Of a stretch of DNA of 64,000 bases, positions 46,801 through 58,549 are shown piece by piece; position 1 is the first letter of the stretch; every line of letters starts with the position of its first letter. Location: assembly GCF_000001735.4 (NCBI RefSeq), contig NC_003075.7, positions 15,563,001-15,627,000 on the forward strand, in the 5' to 3' direction. The position numbers and the translations under genes are program-made. A model generated the notes under the pieces. That model did not search any database, was not told where the DNA came from, and was given only the letters and a program-made list of their open reading frames with translations. Source of the DNA: Arabidopsis thaliana. Taxonomy: Eukaryota > Streptophyta > Magnoliopsida > Brassicales > Brassicaceae.

Positions 46801-48867
46801 ATGGACCCTGAGAGTATCATGGCTGCTGATGGGACTGATTCTGCTCCTGCAAATGGTGGTTTAGCAATGGAAAATGTATGTGTTAAAGAAAATGGGGCTG
46901 TTTCTGTCGAAACCGTGGACACTACTTCAGAAAGTCAGAATGAGAATTCGGCAAACAGTTCCACTTTGGATACAATTGAACACGTCAAGGAGGCAGCTGA
47001 GGTTTGTAACTATGGATGGTCAATCTACTTGCCTGTCGGATAAAATAGTTGTGACTAACATTTGTGTTTTCCCCTTTTATGGTAGGGCACACAAGTTGAA
47101 CATGTAGATGATTCAAAGTGTATGAAAGGCGAAAAAGCTCAACGGAAGCCAAGGCATGAGAAACTATCAGGTGGTAAGAATAATTCATCGGTTCACATCA
47201 AAAAGAGCAAAGAGGGCAAAAGTGCAGATGCTAAAGTGGCAGCATCAAATGGTTCTGTTGCTCCTAATGTACAGACAACAAATCCTCTTAAGAGCAAATC
47301 ATTCAATGGGCGAGAGGCACAAGTCACAAAGGTAATCATCCCTCACAATTTGCTTCTAGGTTTCTTCGCTTTAGCTTATGCATATTTGGATGTGATCTTC
47401 TTTCTGGCTGATGATTATTGTTGATCTCTTCTTTTTCCTTCAGCAAGGGAAGCATGACTCTGCACCTGCTGAAAGCGCTGATGGGTATTGAGTCCTTTTT
47501 TTAGAAATCAGAGTTTCTTTCCATATGGTCTTCTTACGGGTTCACTGCTAGAACCCAAAACATTTGTCAATAAATGTCATCTAGACCTTGGTGCTAAGTA
47601 TTGTCATTTATCTGTTAGTTCCTAATCAATCATTGAAACTGGAAGTTTTATTCCCTTTTTGATACAGGGAGAAGGTGAAACCAAAGTCTCAAAAGAAACA
47701 AGCCCATGAGACATCTGAAGATGATACTCAGTCTTCTAAGTATTTCTTTCACCTTTATATTTACCATCTCGTCTTTCTTGTGGAAAGCTGGGGCCTTTCT
47801 TCATTTGCCTCTCATTTTTGCGTTTATGTTGATAAAATAACTTGATGGTTTCTTAGTAGTCCGAAAGCAGACGATGGAAAACCTCGTAAAGTTGGTGCAC
47901 TTCCAAATTATGGATTCAGTTTCAAATGTGACCAACGGGCTGAAAAGAGAAAAGAGGTTAGCATTCTGGTTCACTAGATTGTCCTCTCGCCACAAAAATA
48001 ATTACATGTAATCATATATCTGCTTTCATATGGTGCAGTTCTATGTTAAGCTTGAGGAGAAGACTCATGCAAAAGAAGAGGAAATTAATAGCATGCAAGC
48101 CAAGTCCAAGGTTGTCTCCTATACCCACCCTGTTTATTGTCATAGTGTTTAGATGCTTGGCCTCCTCCAAAACAAAATTCTTGGTTTCTCGCAGGAAACA
48201 CAAGAAGCTGAGCTTAGGATGCTAAGGAAGAGTTTGAACTTCAAAGCCACACCTATGCCTAGCTTTTATCAAGAACCTCAGCCGCCTAAAACAGAGTTAA
48301 AGAAGGTACTTCTGCTCTATGCTCAAACCTGATCTCACTTAATATTAAGTACTAATATTCACGTTTCTTGTAAAAATTTTGTTCACGTCCAAGAAGATAC
48401 CACCAACGAGACCAAAATCTCCAAAACTCGGGCGAAAGAAGACTGCTTCTGGAGCAGATTCTGAAGAAACTCAAACCCCTCGCCTTGGTAGGCTAAGCCT
48501 AGATGAGAGAGCTTCTAAAGATAACCCAACTGCAAAGGGAATTATGCCAACAGTTGATCTGAAGAAGCAACCTGTGCGCAAGTCACTTCCAAGATTGCCA
48601 TCTCAGAAAACAGTTCTCCCCGATGGAAAACCCGCCCCAGCAAAAGCTGCCATAATCCCAGCAAAGGTAAGACCTGAGAAAAAGAAACTTGAAAAAGATG
48701 CAGAAACCGTAAACCAGACTTCACATCCCACAGAAGAGGAAGCACAAGTGACAGTATCATCCAATGCTGATGTAGAAGATTCACATGAGACTGTATCTCC
48801 AAGGATGAATGAAGACAGAGCCGACAAGTCCATTGAGGTATCTGAAGCGGTTGCTGTTGAGCATTAA
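46801..48867 (+). CDS. WDL5: WDL5, TPX2-domain microtubule-stabilising protein (WAVE-DAMPENED2-like)
   Basis: Eight coding exons are read: 46801-47001, 47086-47331, 47444-47484, 47668-47739, 47857-47956, 48039-48110, 48195-48305 and 48394-48867, giving 438 aa. The last acceptor may be three bases further right (437 aa). The first half is Ser/Asn/Lys-rich and disordered. A TPX2-family region spans about 190-290 ([55 protein letters not shown]), the KLEEK motif that binds microtubules. The tail is basic then acidic. Sequence fits At4g32330, reported to stabilise cortical microtubules downstream of ethylene. A leader intron is likely because no ATG context fits between 46000 and 46800. Confidence 0.9.
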
Positions 48868-49740
48868 AAACTCTGCGGTACGATCATTACTCTCAAGACT
48901 CATCATATCTCTTGCATTAAGTAAGGAGGACAAGAGAGAAAGAAACCGTATAATATTTATATATATCTTCAGCCAAAACTTATATGAGAAGAGATGGGTA
49001 AAAAGAGTGGACAGAATCATGTGGATTTGGTTCTAAAGGTTGCTGTGCTTTTATATATTCCTATGTTTGATGGTAATGTTTTTAATCTTTTAAGGTGTTT
49101 TTTTCTTTCTTTTATGTCAAGATCTTCCTTCTTTTTCTTTTTGATGCTTTCAATCCTAAAAGGTGAATATTCAGGAGATACTGCTTTCGTTCTGTCTGTG
49201 TATTCTTTTCTTTTCCTTTTTTCTTATTTTTGTTATTATGGCTTATGTGCAAATTCTTTTGTTATATAATTGATTCTCTTCTTTCCAAAATTTTGTGGCT
49301 ATCCATCAAAGTGTAATTAGTAAACATGATATTGTAGGAGATGGATTTTGAGATTTCGACAAAAACGTACATGAAGATATTGTAGCTAAGAGGTTGAATT
49401 AGTGGTTTGTTTGCGGATAACCTCTAGCAAGAAAGTTTTATGGGCAAATTGCAACTGTCAAAGACATAACGACAGTTGAGCGTGACATCTCTCGTAACCA
49501 TTGATCAATAATTGATTCGCTCACAAGTCTCATTTTCACACCTTTTTTAGCTCTAAACCTAAGGACACAAACCACTATTATCTTCTTTGCAATCCGCATT
49601 TTGCAACAATAATGCGGCTTTGGACCTTTTGATACACATTAGCATCAATCTACTTCAATGTGTGCAGAAGATATTTTCCTGATTAAACCGGACCTTTGAG
49701 TTTTCATTGTATTACACCGGTTTAACATCAGCACAAAGAG
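48868..49740. other. Convergent 3' ends of WDL5 and the TPR gene
   Basis: T-rich 3'UTR-like sequence from both sides; no further gene seen. Confidence 0.5.
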
Positions 49741-51219
49741 TCAAGACACAACTGATACAGATGGGTTATAGGTAGAGTCAGAGAAACCATCCTCATGATG
49801 TTTACTCTCTTCCTCTTCCACTTCTTCTTCAGCATCCCATAGAAACCGAGCATACGACGCAAGAACATTACTGCAATAAATACCATTCATATATCAAAAT
49901 TATAATTTTTATCTATCAATGATTACGTATTCTATCATCTAGTGCCACACAACTTTTAAATTGCAGATGCATAGAGAAAAAAATAATATGAATGATGTCT
50001 CTTTCATATTTGACGTGTGAGGCTATTGTTCTGATACAAATTGACCAATCACTTCTTCAAAGGTTGGATATAGAGGAAATAACATTTGATCCACAAAAAC
50101 ATTCAGTCTCTTTCAATGAACCCATTCATATGATATAATCTAAAAATCTACAAAACATGGTTTGAAGTTATGAACTTACTTCATGGAGAGACTTTAGGAA
50201 ATCCCAAATCTAAAGTCAAGTCATAGTTTTCGGATATCGATCATTAGGGTTCTACGGTCTAAAGCAGATTATCGATAAACTTACCAGTCATCAGGAGAAG
50301 ATTGAACAGCTTGATCATAGTAAGACTGAGCACGAACACCGTCTCCATGATTTTTCCATATCAAATCTCCATACATAGACAGTAACTCTCCATCTCTTCC
50401 ACTCTCAGACAACATCGCTCTCTCACAGTACTCCTCCGCTTTTCTCCCATCTCCTTTCACCTTCACAAATTAAGACATGTTAAATTTAATAATATCTCCT
50501 CAATGTCCTTTTTTTTTTTATACACATTAACTTCTTCTGAAAAACTGTTAATGGATGAAATCTATAAATTTACGTTTCCAAAATGTTAATACATGAATTA
50601 GTAGATTCAACCAATCAAAAACCTAAAATCAAGAACAAAGCTCGACTTCTTTAATAGCAATAATACGTACTTAGTTTTAACTTGTCTGAGTTTGTCTCTA
50701 TATAAAGTATCACGTGGGTTTTGTCAAAAGAGTAAAATAAAAGTTTCCCAAATTAGCAAGTATAATTAAAAACCCTTATCTTGAAAAACAGAGGAGATTA
50801 AAACAAACCTCTTTGAGGAAACGAGCGTAGTTAGAGAGAAGGAGAGTGTCTCCGGGATAACGTTGGATCATCTCTTCGTAATAACCATCTACGCTCCCAC
50901 CTCCACCTCCACCGCCACCTCCGGCACCATCTCCGCCTCTACCACCAAATCCACCGTTGGAACCTCCTTGGGGGAGTCGAGATCCTTCCAAAACCCTCAA
51001 AGACGCCGTTTCTTCGTGATATACGCTGATGGTTTTCGTTATGCTCTCCGGCGACTGAATCTTGTAGAGGTTTCCATCTGAAGAAGCTCTTGTAATCGGT
51101 TTAGCAACACGAGGAGTAGCAGCAGAGACGGTTCGAGCCGTGGTTACCACCCTTGGAACAGACGGTTTCTGGGCGGCGCGTAGGTTAAGGTCCAGTGAAG
51201 ACGCGCTTCTCATTATCAT
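49741..51219 (-). CDS. TPR-like superfamily protein with a Gly-rich linker
   Basis: Exons 51219-50809, 50460-50285 and 49870-49741 join in phase to 238 aa, matching At4g32340. The N-terminal 100 residues are Ser/Arg/Thr-rich, followed by a glycine run (GGRGGDGAGGGGGGGGG). Short helical repeats follow: YYEEMIQRYPGDTLLLSNYARFLKE, then GRKAEEYCERAMLSE, LLSMYGDLIWKN, AQSYYDQAVQSSPDDC and NVLASYARFLWDAEEE. These read as two to three TPR/HAT-like helical pairs that would mediate protein contacts. The C-terminus is acidic. No partner or compartment can be inferred; a plastid address from the Ser/Arg-rich N-terminus is possible. Confidence 0.9.
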
Positions 51220-52183
51220 TGTTAGTTCTTGTGGGGAATATTTCAGTGGAGGAAGAGAAGAGAGATGAAAAGATATTTAGACTGCAAAAATATCATGGAG
51301 TTTCCGGTTCTTGTCAAGCCCCACACTATTAGTCAATATTATCAAATTGACCCCAAAGTTTTATCATTTTTGGTTACACCCTTGCATCATTACATGTTCA
51401 TTCAAAACGTTATCGTAATACAAGAATAGTAAGTTAATCTCTAACTTTAGATACGAGAACGAAACTAAAAGCTAGTTAGCAAATAAAACATTTTGAAAGT
51501 ATTTGCATTATCAGGCCAAAAACATAAGTAGCCTTTTCTGTAAATTCTACGACTATCTTAACTAGATATCATTTTTGGGGATTGTTCCCTTATTTATATA
51601 TATCAAATCTTATCGGAAAACAATTGTTATAGGCTTCAGGACCACCATAATCGAATACCCCTAAAGAAAATATTTCAATTTGATTGGCTACGGAAAGACG
51701 TAAGTAACTGGATCAAAGAATTTGATTCTGTCCCACAAATAAGTTACTTTTTGCATTCTTGAACTTATTTCCACGGTCATGAGTCATGACCAAACCAAGA
51801 CATTTGGATTTGGATATATCGAATAATTTTGCTAGAATTGATGAGAAATGACTGACAAGCTTTGATAGTATATTTAATGACTAATTGCTGATGATTTTTT
51901 ACAATGACCTAACAATAACGGAATAACTATGGAAGTTTTATTATTCAAGATAAAACCAGTTAATAAGTGTTCACGATACAAAAAATCGATTTTCATCATC
52001 AGTAGTATAAATGTGGTATAACTAAAAAAATAAAGAAATTGACCATAAGGTGATCCAAATTTCCTAATTTCATTTATAAAAGGGCAATAAATATACACTA
52101 AAAATGATATGGAACTTGAAAAAAGCAATTAAACTGTGTTTTTCTGCTTTCTTTATATAGTATAAAAATATTTTTTTAATGAA
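51220..52183. other. Spacer between the TPR gene and the Gag1/DUF4050-like gene
   Basis: AT-rich spacer that holds the promoter of the TPR gene and the 3' end of the next minus-strand gene. Nothing else seen. Confidence 0.5.
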
Positions 52184-53200
52184 TCATATGTACAAGCCTT
52201 CTTCCTCCCAAACATCAACAAGGAAATGCACCATCTCCTGTACCAATATCATCATCAATTTAAAAAAAACTTTCCTAGCAACAATGATATATACTAGATT
52301 CAAATCCTGATATGAAAATGTTCTAAGGGGGATAAAGAATCTTCTGCTGTAAGTTAATTAAAATTAAGAGTTATGATTAGCAGAAAACAACTAATTAACC
52401 AAATCAAATCACCTTAAGAGGTATTGGTTGAGGAAAAAGCTTGTTTGTGCTCAATAAGCTATCATACGTCGAGTTCCAGCTGAAATCATATGAATTCAAA
52501 GTTTCATTTTAACATTGACGAATTCAGTAGACCAATCCTATATAAACATAAAAATAGTTCGTTCAATATTCGTAACTGTTTGTGGTTGTCACCTTATTGC
52601 AGGTTCTGGAACTAGACATTGTTGTCTGGTTAAGCATTCACGCCATTGTTGTCTCGTGTGGTTCCACAAAATAAGTCCTTTTATGGAAGGAAATGAATAA
52701 GTAGTAGTGTATCTTTTAGTGTATAGAATAACTGAATGAGTAATAAATACTGCTTGCTTCATAACATAAGTTTTTGGCATCCAAAACAACCTAGGCCTTA
52801 GAAGTTAGAACATTCAAAAGTTACCATGGTTTACAAATTCGGTAGAGTTGCTTGTGCTGCATTGGGGATCAAAAGGCGGGTTTGAAGATTGGGACTGAAT
52901 CGTTATATTGTGGTCCATATCACACGTACTTGTGCTCCAGAAGTCATCTGATGAAGCACTATCTTTCTTCACTATCTTTCCTTGGATTTTGAGTCCCTTT
53001 GATGGCTCATCGACTTCCACAACTAAACGCCTTTCTCTGTTGCAGCATCCGAAACAGTTTATGCTCTGAAAGATTGAACATTATGTCAATCATTTGTTAC
53101 TATGGTCTAATATGTTTGATCTACTTGGAAAGAAATCAATTTGGTTCTCCGGGTCGCTCACATTGATGAGAGTTTTGCAATTTGATCGTAGAGATTCCAT
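52184..53200 (-). CDS. Uncharacterised plant protein, 161 aa (possible DUF4050/Gag1-like clamp family)
   Basis: Five exons join in phase: 53200-53162, 53065-52825, 52677-52593, 52479-52413 and 52237-52184. The protein starts MESLRSNCKTLIN, then has a Cys/Arg cluster (SINCFGCCNRERR), a Ser-rich middle with SDDFWSTSTCDMDHN, and a conserved C-terminal block: NHGLILWNHTRQQWRE, WNSTYDSLLSTNKLFPQPIP and EMVHFLVDVWEEEGLYI. I recall this block from a plant family of unknown function, with similarity to the Gag1-like clamp domain; that name is uncertain. In most relatives the motif before HFLVD reads MVD rather than MVH. The locus probably corresponds to At4g32342. No targeting signal is visible. Confidence 0.75.
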
Positions 53201-54633
53201 TAGCCAAAAAGGGAGAGTTTGGAAGTAAGCTGCCGGGAATTGGAAGAAAGAGCAACAACGCTTCTTACTAAATTGTGTTCGTAATTTTAGCAAGAATGAA
53301 TAACAAGAACACATAGCTAGCTAATACATGACAGGACAAAAGCACAATGAACATGAAAGAGAATTAAGGAAACTCAAAAAAGATTAGCAAGGAAGTGTAG
53401 TAATATGCCTCATATGACAAGCAAACATATGCATTTAAGCACAAAAGGAATCCATATGTTATAACTTACAAGCAAGTAAGGCATATTATGCCGCATAATT
53501 ACATATTTTACCTTGATTTAGTACAAAGTCTGTCTCTGAACTGAAGCACATATATACATCCACATGATTTAATAGAATCTTGAAAAGAATTCAAAAGAAA
53601 GAAAACAAAAGTTTAAACACCTTCCAACAAAGGGTATTGTTAAAAACACTCGATCATTATTACGTTGATTTTATATTTCTTCTCTTCTTCACGTTATTTA
53701 CAGTTTTTTTTTCATGTAAAAATGATCTTTTCGTTTGATTCCTATCGTAATTGTAAGTAAACAAAATAAATTTTAGTATTATTTTAAGATGAGACTTATA
53801 TAGATATGAATCTATGTGAATTATTAAATTTAATGATAATAAATAACCAAAAACTTTAATAAAATAAACTGTTACATATTGTAAAAAAAAAGATTTTTAT
53901 AAATGTTTATATTCAAAGAGAGAATCTTTATTGAGTACAAAAGGAGGAATATATGTGATAGATCTAATTACATAATCTACTTTACATAAATAGAAGAAGA
54001 TATCGTGGAGTGATTGATATGTGATTGATCTAGTCAGATATCATGATTGATCCTTAACAACTTATATAGTAGTTATGAATCTACGTGAACTATGGATACA
54101 ACATATCCGGTATATTTCTATACATCTCTTTTGAATGCATGATCCTTAACATCGGTTTTCACTTTTTCACTTGAAGAAAAGACGAAACCGCGTCGGTGAG
54201 TTTAAATTATCTCATTAATTGGTGCAGGTCTACGGAATCCATGGAATGAGCTAAGGTGGAGCCACCCGTACCAGATCATTTCCACCCAATTCCCACTAAC
54301 AACCAGATGGTATTAGATTTGATTGATTCCCCAACTCCTTAAAGACACATTATTGTATTTCCGAAAATACCCTTTATAACGTTAACATTAAAAAGTGTCA
54401 AAACGAAGTCGTTTCTTTCGAGAAAGCACTCTGAATACACCACCACCACCACCACCATGTTCTCCACAGCTTCAGATGCGGCTTTTTGAATACAAATAAA
54501 GAGAGAGAACAACCGAACAGAGAATAAGAGATACGAGGTGATCACTCTCGGAATCTGGGATTTTGTGTAATAAGCTACCGTTAAGTTGATTTTCATCAAC
54601 GTTGTTGTTGCGGAATCGTAACAGATCAAAAAG
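53201..54633. other. Divergent intergenic region
   Basis: This AT-rich stretch separates the minus-strand 161-aa gene from the plus-strand IST1-domain gene and holds both promoters. A (CAC)n run occurs at 54438-54457, just inside the probable leader of the right-hand gene. No gene seen. Confidence 0.5.
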
Positions 54634-57600
54634 ATGTTTGATGGTTTCTTAGGCCGCGGATTTGCTCCCAAGGGGTTTGTCATCTTTCTCCATCTTTATT
54701 CATACGATTTATCTCTCTCACCTTCAATTTCTCTTTGGGTTAACCGATTTTAAATGTGTGATTTTTGATTCGACCAGAAAACCACTGATAAAACTGACTA
54801 AGAATCGGATCGATGTTCTCCGGAGGAAAAGGAATGCTACGATAAAGTTTCTGAAGAGAGATTTGGCTGATCTGATCATTAACGGTCATGACTACAATGC
54901 TTTTAGCAGGGTAGTTTTCTTGTCCTGTTTTGCTTTTCTTTTAAGATTTGATTGATTCGGATTTTGAATGATTTTTGTATTGTTTTGATACATCTAGGCA
55001 GGAGGGCTTCTTGATGAACTAAGGTATCTCTGGAGTCTCGACTTTGTCGAGCAGACCTGTGATTTCGTATACAAGCAGCTCTCTACCATGCAAAAGACGC
55101 CGTAAGTTTTCTATTCAATGCCTTTGATATGTTGTATGAGAGATTTCCATGTTAGCCTTTTTTTAATTTGTGTCGATGGTTTTTTTTTTGCCATTCTCCT
55201 AGATTATTGGCATAATCTTAGTTTATGTTGTTTGTTTTGTGTTATTCATTGAGTTGTTGTAACCTACCCTGACTATATGAAAAGTTTTTTTTGTATATCT
55301 CTGCTACATATCAATGTGTTAGGTTTTAAATTGACTATCAGGTTAAAAGATTGAATATTTTGAACTATTGTCAGTTACCTCATATTTTGGCATTTTCCTA
55401 TCCACACTGTTCCTGTTTCCTTAGTGATGTGTTCTGTTTCCTTAATGGAACATTCTCAAAGATGATTCAAGTATTTGTTCTATGCGGAAATATGGTTTGG
55501 TTCATTAGTTGATTTGGGCTTGTTTTTTTTTTTTGCAGGGAATGTCCAGAAGATTGCCGTGAAGCTATCTCCTCGTTAATGTTTGCAGCCTCTGGATTTT
55601 CCGAGTTGCCTGAGCTGCGTGAATTGAGGCAAATGTTTCACGAAAAATACACAGATTCACTTGCATTGTTTGTCAACCAGGAGGTAAAGAGTTTTTCTAG
55701 TGTATTCATTTATTTGTAAGACTCATCTTGAAATCTTATACGGTTAAGTTAACCACCTGCTTGTTTCTTGTACAGCTTGTTGAGAATATGTCATCCAAGC
55801 CCTTTTCTATGGAGAAGAAAGTGAAGTTAATGGAAGATGTTGCATTGGAGTTCTCTATTCGTTGGGATTCTAAAGATTTCGAGAAGAGGATTGTGAGACA
55901 GAATAGTATTTCAGTAATGGTATGACAATGACTCATTTGTTTTAGGGAACAACTAAACTGAAATATTTGGATAGTGATTGAATTCTGATTTCTTTCTTGG
56001 ACGTGAACAGGAGACCCCAAAAAGCACCAACGACAAGTATAAGCCTGTAGACAGAAACATGGCCTTGCCAAAAAGAGAAGAGTTTGAAGGTTCTGAAAAT
56101 GGGGTTAGCTTGAACAGAAAAACGGCTGAGGCATCAGAAAGAAGAGATCCTTTGTTTCAATCTGATAAAGAAAGTTATCAGAATGGTCTCAGAGGAAATC
56201 AGCGTGGGCTAACATATAAAGAAAGGTCAGAGAATGTTCTTCACGCCTCTAGATCGGAAAGCAAAGACAATAAGGCCGAAAGGAAAGAGTTTTATCTGCA
56301 TTCTAAGCAAAACCCTGCTAGAGAAAAACATCAGCCTATTTTTAACGAAGGTGACACTATAGTGATGAAGGTCAACTATGGGAATCTCGGTCAAGGGAAT
56401 GGACATCGACCTGGTGTAGTTGATGCGCATAAGAAAACCGAGTTTGTTGCCTCAGAAAGGAAAGAGTTTTATTCGCAATCTAAGCAAGAACCTTCTAGAG
56501 AAAGACATCAACCTATTTTTAATGATGGTGACACTATTGTAATGAAGGTCAAGCATGAGAACCACGTTCAAGGGAATGGACATAAAAATGGTGTAGTTGA
56601 TCTGCATAAGAAAATAGAGGTTAATGCTTCAGAGAAACTTAAGTCTAGCAGCAGCAAAAGAGCTGACAAGTTAGTTATCGGCTTTAAACAAGAGAGTTTC
56701 TTTCAAGGGTACAAACATGAGAAAAATGAAGAGCATGCACATCAGAAAGTGGAAGATAGTACCTCAAGACCTCCGAAGCCAAATAGCAAGTCAAAGAGAG
56801 CGGAATCTATCAATCCAGGTTCGAGACATCATAATGATCGGGAGAGTAAAGAAAATGCAGTTCTTGTGGGAAAGAGCACCGAAGAAGATCCATCTGGTGA
56901 TAATGTTAAGGGTGGAGAATACGAATATGATCATGCAAATCCAGCAAGGAAAGTTGAGGAGCGAGAAACAGAGAGAATGAAATCACCCTTCTACAAATCC
57001 CTTCCACCTCCGTATGTTAAAAAATCTATTGCTAAAGCAAGGCATGAAAAAGCTGAAGCTTTAGATAATCCAAAGGCTCGTTTTGATGGTGAAGAAGGAA
57101 ATCATCCAGACAATGGTAAAAATGTTTATGGGGCAGAGAGACGAAATGGAGCAGGTCATCATGAAGTGAATGACATAGACAATGCATCTCTGAAACGGCA
57201 AACTAACAGAAGAAAGCACATTGTAGAATCGGGAGGTGATGATCACATAAGTAGCCGAAGAAGGGAAAACTCAAGGAAAGGCCTTCAAGTCTTAATTGAC
57301 GAGGATGAGAAAGACAGTGAGGAGAAGATGATGGATAAACTTCTGATGCATTACAGTAAAAAACCTTCAAGCTATGAAAAGGACAATGTGCAAGAAGAAT
57401 CCAAAAGCAGACGTACCCATCTTAAAAAAGGTGAATCTGATGAAGAGATGATGATTCATCAGCCGGCTCGGTCACGGTCTCTACCCGCTGAACAGTTGGC
57501 CGGGCCATCTGAACCTGCAAAAACATTTGCCCGTGCAGCCTCGTTTCAGCCAGAACGTTCCAGTGAAGCTAAGCACGTTCACCCCAAGTTACCAAACTAT

Positions 57601-57642
57601 GACGATTTGGCTGCCAGATTTGCAGAGCTAAAAGGAAGGTAA
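54634..57642 (+). CDS. IST1-domain protein, regulator of Vps4 in the multivesicular-body pathway
   Basis: Exons 54634-54674, 54778-54910, 54998-55101, 55539-55683, 55776-55919 and 56011-57642 join in phase to 732 aa, matching At4g32350. Residues about 12-185 are the IST1 helical domain (LTKNRIDVLRRKRNATIKFL, DLADLIINGHDYNAFSR, SSLMFAASGFSELPELRELRQMF, EKKVKLMEDVALEFSI). IST1 proteins bind ESCRT-III and Vps4 and tune endosomal sorting. The last exon encodes a 540-residue charged, disordered tail with a twofold 59-residue repeat (see separate entry). The tail ends KLPNYDDLAARFAELKGR, like the C-terminal Vps4-binding (MIM-type) segment of other IST1 proteins. Membrane target is inferred to be the endosome. 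Confidence 0.93.
56281..56634 (+). repeat. 177-bp in-frame tandem duplication in the IST1-like tail
   Basis: Two adjacent copies, from about 56281 and 56458, each begin AGGAAAGAGTTTTAT and encode KEFY...SKQ, then HQPIFN(E/D)GDTIVMKV and NGH...GVVD(A/L)HKK. The period is 177 bases (59 codons), so the frame is kept. The copies have diverged by many substitutions, so the event is not recent. Confidence 0.85.
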
Positions 57643-58549
57643 ATATATGAACAGTTGATGCCTAGAAAGATAGAATTAATGAGATTAAATAGCCTGTTAC
57701 ACATTTTCTTACTTCTTGATATAGTACTTGTCCGATATTGCCCCATGTATGTGGTGCTTGTTATAATAGTTGAAATTGGAAGAGTGACGCATTGTTACGG
57801 AGTACGGACCCCAAGAGTTGTTGATCATCTCCTTGTTTTTGGATCATCTTATGTAACCATTTGAAAACAAGGATCTGTTTAGAAAAAGGGAAAGTGGTTA
57901 CCACACAGTTTATTACTAGCGAGTTATTTGATGTTACCATGATTTTTGCATTAGGTCCTGACCAGCACTAACTTACAAGCTAGTAGCTACCATATACAAG
58001 ATATAAATTTACTTCTAAATTACCATGAAGTGTTTAAGTTGATCTTACTGAGAATATTTTGAGTTTTTTTTTTTAAATCTGAACATGATAATAAACAAAA
58101 ACTATTAAAGGGAAAAGTCAACGAGAACCCTTTTTAAACGAAAAAAAAAAGGTCAACGTGAACTGCAGAGTGAGCTTAGATGTTCCCAAATTCGTTCATA
58201 AACCCTAAATTCAATTTTCCCGATTTATCCCCAGCAATTGTGTGATATCTTCTCAATTCTCATCTTTATCTTCCTCCTTACACAGTAAAAAAAATACGTT
58301 GTCTGATTACTACTTACACTTTTTCTCAAATCTATCGCTACGATTCCTTCTCTCATAAAGCCTCCCAAAATCAATCATAGACAATCTCATTAACAGTTTT
58401 GTGTTGATCTCTAACTCCATCGTCTTAGGAGTAATTAAGTGAAAGAACCCAAATTCGTTTGTCATAGAAACCACAATTTCGAGGGATCCACGCACTTTCA
58501 CAGTTTGCTACACTTTCAAAACAAGCCCTGGTCTTTGAAATTGGTGAAA
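57643..58549. other. Spacer between the IST1-like gene and MFDR
   Basis: 3'UTR of the IST1-like gene on the left and the reductase promoter and leader on the right. A telo-box (AAACCCTAA, 58200-58208) lies 340 bp before the next ATG; such motifs are common in promoters of genes for growth and organelle biogenesis. Confidence 0.5.
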
